Shown here: positions 5,167 through 7,282 of the stretch, one piece after another | Layout: each line of letters begins with the position of its first letter | How positions within the stretch are numbered: the first letter of the stretch is position 1 | Assembly (NCBI GenBank): GCA_021801945.1 | Contig: JAKABE010000160.1 | Coordinates: 1 to 7,282, forward strand | Length of the DNA stretch: 7,282 nucleotides | DNA from: Acidobacteriota bacterium | Lineage (GTDB): Bacteria; Acidobacteriota; Terriglobia; Terriglobales; Acidobacteriaceae | Reading direction: 5' to 3' | The notes under the pieces: model-generated | Databases searched by the model: none | Told to the model about the DNA's origin: nothing | Seen by the model: only the letters and a program-made list of their open reading frames with translations | Program-made: the position numbers and the translations under genes

Positions 5167-7116
5167 ATGTGCGGAATTGCCGGTTACACGCAATTTTTCC
5201 GGCCCCTTCCACCCGGTGTCATGGCTTCGTGTCTTCACGGACTGATGCACAGAGGGCCGGATTGCCAGGCTGCGTTCGAGACCCGTCATGTTTGTTTGGG
5301 GGCGGCCCGACTGCGCGTGGTCGACCTGAACGGAGGCGATCAGCCGCTGCACAGTGCGGACGGCGACTGCACACTCGTCTTTAACGGTGAAATCTATAAC
5401 CATGCCCTACTGCGCAAGGAACTGGAAGCACTCGGACGCCGCTTCCGCACCCGCTGCGACACCGAGGTTGTACTCAATGCCTATCTCCAATGGGGAACCG
5501 ACTGTTTCCACCGCTTCAGAGGCATGTTTGCCGCCGCCCTTTGGACAGAATCCGAGCAGCGCCTGATCCTAGCACGCGACCAGATCGGCATCAAGCCCCT
5601 CTATTACCGGATACACGCCCGCGAGATTTTTTTTAGCTCAGAGATGAAAGGCATCTTTGCCCACCCAGGAGTTCAGCGGAGGATCGATCTCCATGCGCTG
5701 AACTGCTTTTTGAGCCTCAATTATGTACCCGGCCCGTTCACGCTTATTGAGGGAATCACCAAACTCATGCCCGGTCACCTCTTGGAGTGGCAACGTGGAA
5801 AGACAGAAATCAAATCCTACGTCCATCCAAGGCCACAAGGCAAGGTTCCACACTCGCAGGAAGAGGCCACGGAAGAACTGGATTGGCTTCTCCGCCAATC
5901 CATCGCAGAGCAGTTGCCGTCAGACGTTCCCTTCGGAATCTGGTTGAGCGGCGGAATCGACTCCTCTACCATCACCCACTATGTGGCAGGACTCAGTTCG
6001 TCCCCTCTGCGTACGTTCTCCATCTCTTTCGGCGGCAAGTCGTTCGACGAGGCCACCCATGTTCGGTCGATCAGCGATCACTATGCCACGAACCATACAG
6101 AACTGGACCTATGCGACGTCGACGATCTTGCCGACGTGATTCGGCAAATGGCGTACTACTCGGACGAACCCGGAGCTGACGCGGGCGCCGTCCCAGTGTG
6201 GTATCTGGCCAGGATGACTCGACCCTCGGCAACCGTTGTGCTCACCGGCGAAGGCGCGGACGAGTTATTCGGCGGCTATCTGACCTATCAGGCCAACCAA
6301 TATCGTCGTATCTCGGCCCGGATGCCGCGCCCCCTCTTGAAGGCTGCTTTGTATTTTGCTCAACGAATGCGAGCTTCCGATGAAAAGATCGGCTTCGACT
6401 ACAAGTTGACGAGGTTCCTCGAAGGATCCCTCATGTCGTCGGAAGCTGCACACATCTACTGGAACGGAACCTTCAACGAAGAACAAAAGAAGCGTTTCTT
6501 TCGTTTTGCCGATAGCTATCCCCTCTTTGTGTTATCGCAGCAGATCCGGCCCGGCGGCGCCATCGAGAGGTATTTGTCTTTCGACCAGCGCTATTCTCTC
6601 CCAGATGCCCTGCTCTACAAAGTCGATCGCATGAGTATGGCGCATGCGGTCGAGTCGCGGCCGCCCTTTCTCGATGAAAGAATCGTAGAGTTTGCGGCGC
6701 GCCTTCCAGAGCGTTTCAAGATCTCCGGCATGCAGACGAAGATAGTACTCCGTCAATTGATGAAGCCAAAGCTCCCACCGGCAATATTGAAACGCCCCAA
6801 AATAGGCCTAGATATCCCCATTCACGAGTGGTTCCGAGGAATCCTTCTGCCTCTGCTTTCTGAAACTCTCAACCAAACCGCACTGGAAGAGACCGGCCTT
6901 TTCGATTGGCCGGCAGTACATGCTCTGATGGAACAGCACCGGAATCGCAAAGCGAACTGGGGGTACCATCTGTGGGGTTTGCTCACTCTAGTGCTGTGGT
7001 TAAAGGAATGGAAGGTGGAAACGCCGGGCAGAAATGAGTCCCCGCTGCTGTCGGTGGACGACGGCGCGCAAGAAGCGCCCTCGATATCCTTCCAGCCTGT
7101 CTCGTATTCTGCGTAA
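5167..7116 (+). CDS. asnB: Asparagine synthetase, glutamine-hydrolysing
   Basis: This 649-residue cytoplasmic enzyme makes asparagine from aspartate, ATP and glutamine-derived ammonia. The start is certain because the nucleophile must be Cys2 (MCGIAGY). In the class II glutaminase domain (about 2-205), HRGPD (28-32), Arg50, FNGEIYN (72-78) and CDTE (97-100) form the glutamine site, followed by IGIKPLYY (140-147). The synthetase domain has the ATP-binding loop SGGIDSS (261-267), GEGADELFGGY (361-371), and the YKVDRMSMAHAVESRPPFLD block (485-504). All key residues are present, so both activities are expected. It is longer than the roughly 550-residue E. coli AsnB. About 30 residues after the last conserved segment (WLKEWKV) form a poorly conserved tail. 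Homologues of this length often sit in exopolysaccharide or secondary-metabolite clusters and amidate other acids, but no such genes are visible here. The gene stands alone and diverges from its left neighbour. Confidence 0.93.
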   Translation: MCGIAGYTQFFRPLPPGVMASCLHGLMHRGPDCQAAFETRHVCLGAARLRVVDLNGGDQPLHSADGDCTLVFNGEIYNHALLRKELEALGRRFRTRCDTEVVLNAYLQWGTDCFHRFRGMFAAALWTESEQRLILARDQIGIKPLYYRIHAREIFFSSEMKGIFAHPGVQRRIDLHALNCFLSLNYVPGPFTLIEGITKLMPGHLLEWQRGKTEIKSYVHPRPQGKVPHSQEEATEELDWLLRQSIAEQLPSDVPFGIWLSGGIDSSTITHYVAGLSSSPLRTFSISFGGKSFDEATHVRSISDHYATNHTELDLCDVDDLADVIRQMAYYSDEPGADAGAVPVWYLARMTRPSATVVLTGEGADELFGGYLTYQANQYRRISARMPRPLLKAALYFAQRMRASDEKIGFDYKLTRFLEGSLMSSEAAHIYWNGTFNEEQKKRFFRFADSYPLFVLSQQIRPGGAIERYLSFDQRYSLPDALLYKVDRMSMAHAVESRPPFLDERIVEFAARLPERFKISGMQTKIVLRQLMKPKLPPAILKRPKIGLDIPIHEWFRGILLPLLSETLNQTALEETGLFDWPAVHALMEQHRNRKANWGYHLWGLLTLVLWLKEWKVETPGRNESPLLSVDDGAQEAPSISFQPVSYSA

Positions 7117-7251
7117 ATAGCATAATCCCGCAGCATCTCATGGGTGGCGTGAATGCCGTACACACGTAGGTCATCCGCAACATGCTAGTGCATCTGTCCC
7201 GAAAGCCTTGAGCGACGCTAAGCGCCCGGAACGCCGCCTCTTCGCCGGGTG

Positions 7252-7277
7252 GCACGCGGCTCTGCCGACCCGCGTGC
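7252..7277. repeat. 8-bp hairpin near the right edge
   Basis: GCACGCGG (7252-7259) and CCGCGTGC (7270-7277) are perfect complements around a 10-nt loop, in the gene-free 166 nt after the asparagine synthetase. It lies about 135 nt after the stop codon. The window ends before any T-run could be seen, so it cannot be decided whether this is a terminator for this gene or for one beyond the edge. Confidence 0.35.
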
Positions 7278-7282
7278 GCTAT

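Noticed and set aside
7116..7163. Minus-strand frame from a GTG at 7163 reading VYGIHATHEMLRDYAIYAEYE, similar in its first residues to the start of TrmH-family RNA methyltransferases
   Set aside because: The resemblance stops after about 12 residues. An in-frame TAG lies shortly upstream, there is no RBS, and the frame then runs into the end of the asparagine synthetase gene. It could be a remnant but cannot be supported.

Overview
The window is high-GC bacterial chromosome, from a motile, Gram-negative-like organism. It encodes a PomA/MotA-MotB type stator and a Tat-exported enolase-superfamily enzyme. That combination, together with sugar-acid metabolism and the general codon style, would fit a soil acidobacterium of the Solibacter/Bryobacter kind. 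This placement is an inference from gene content; no rRNA or other marker gene is present.

Left part, minus strand (positions 1-2998). Read in transcription order, a strong sigma-28 (FliA)-like promoter at 2972-2998 precedes a three-gene flagellar-motor cluster: a cytoplasmic PAS-GGDEF protein (2867-1974), motA (1989-1111, overlapping the previous gene by 16 nt) and motB (1074-142). The first codons of an FGGY-type sugar kinase, most like L-ribulokinase (araB), follow on the same strand and run off the left edge. The GGDEF domain keeps a GDDEF signature but has lost several residues that bind metal and GTP in active diguanylate cyclases. The cluster therefore appears to couple stator synthesis to a possibly non-catalytic, c-di-GMP- or GTP-related sensor.

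Middle, minus strand (3095-4408). A stand-alone Tat-signal enzyme of the mandelate racemase/muconate lactonizing family (sugar-acid dehydratase-like) is followed by a 12-bp stem-loop that separates it from the motility promoter. Upstream of it lies a 758-nt divergent intergenic region. This holds the enzyme's ribosome binding site, one doubtful small secreted-peptide ORF, and an AT-rich stretch with two TATAAT boxes and a perfect 10-bp palindrome pointing toward the gene on the right.

Right part, plus strand (5167-7116). A full-length glutamine-hydrolysing asparagine synthetase (AsnB-type) with intact glutaminase and synthetase motifs stands alone. The last 166 nt show no convincing gene, only a hairpin near the edge.

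I see no mobile element, CRISPR array, tRNA or rRNA. The parts most worth a second look are the sigma-28-like promoter driving PAS-GGDEF-motAB and the degenerate active site of that GGDEF protein.
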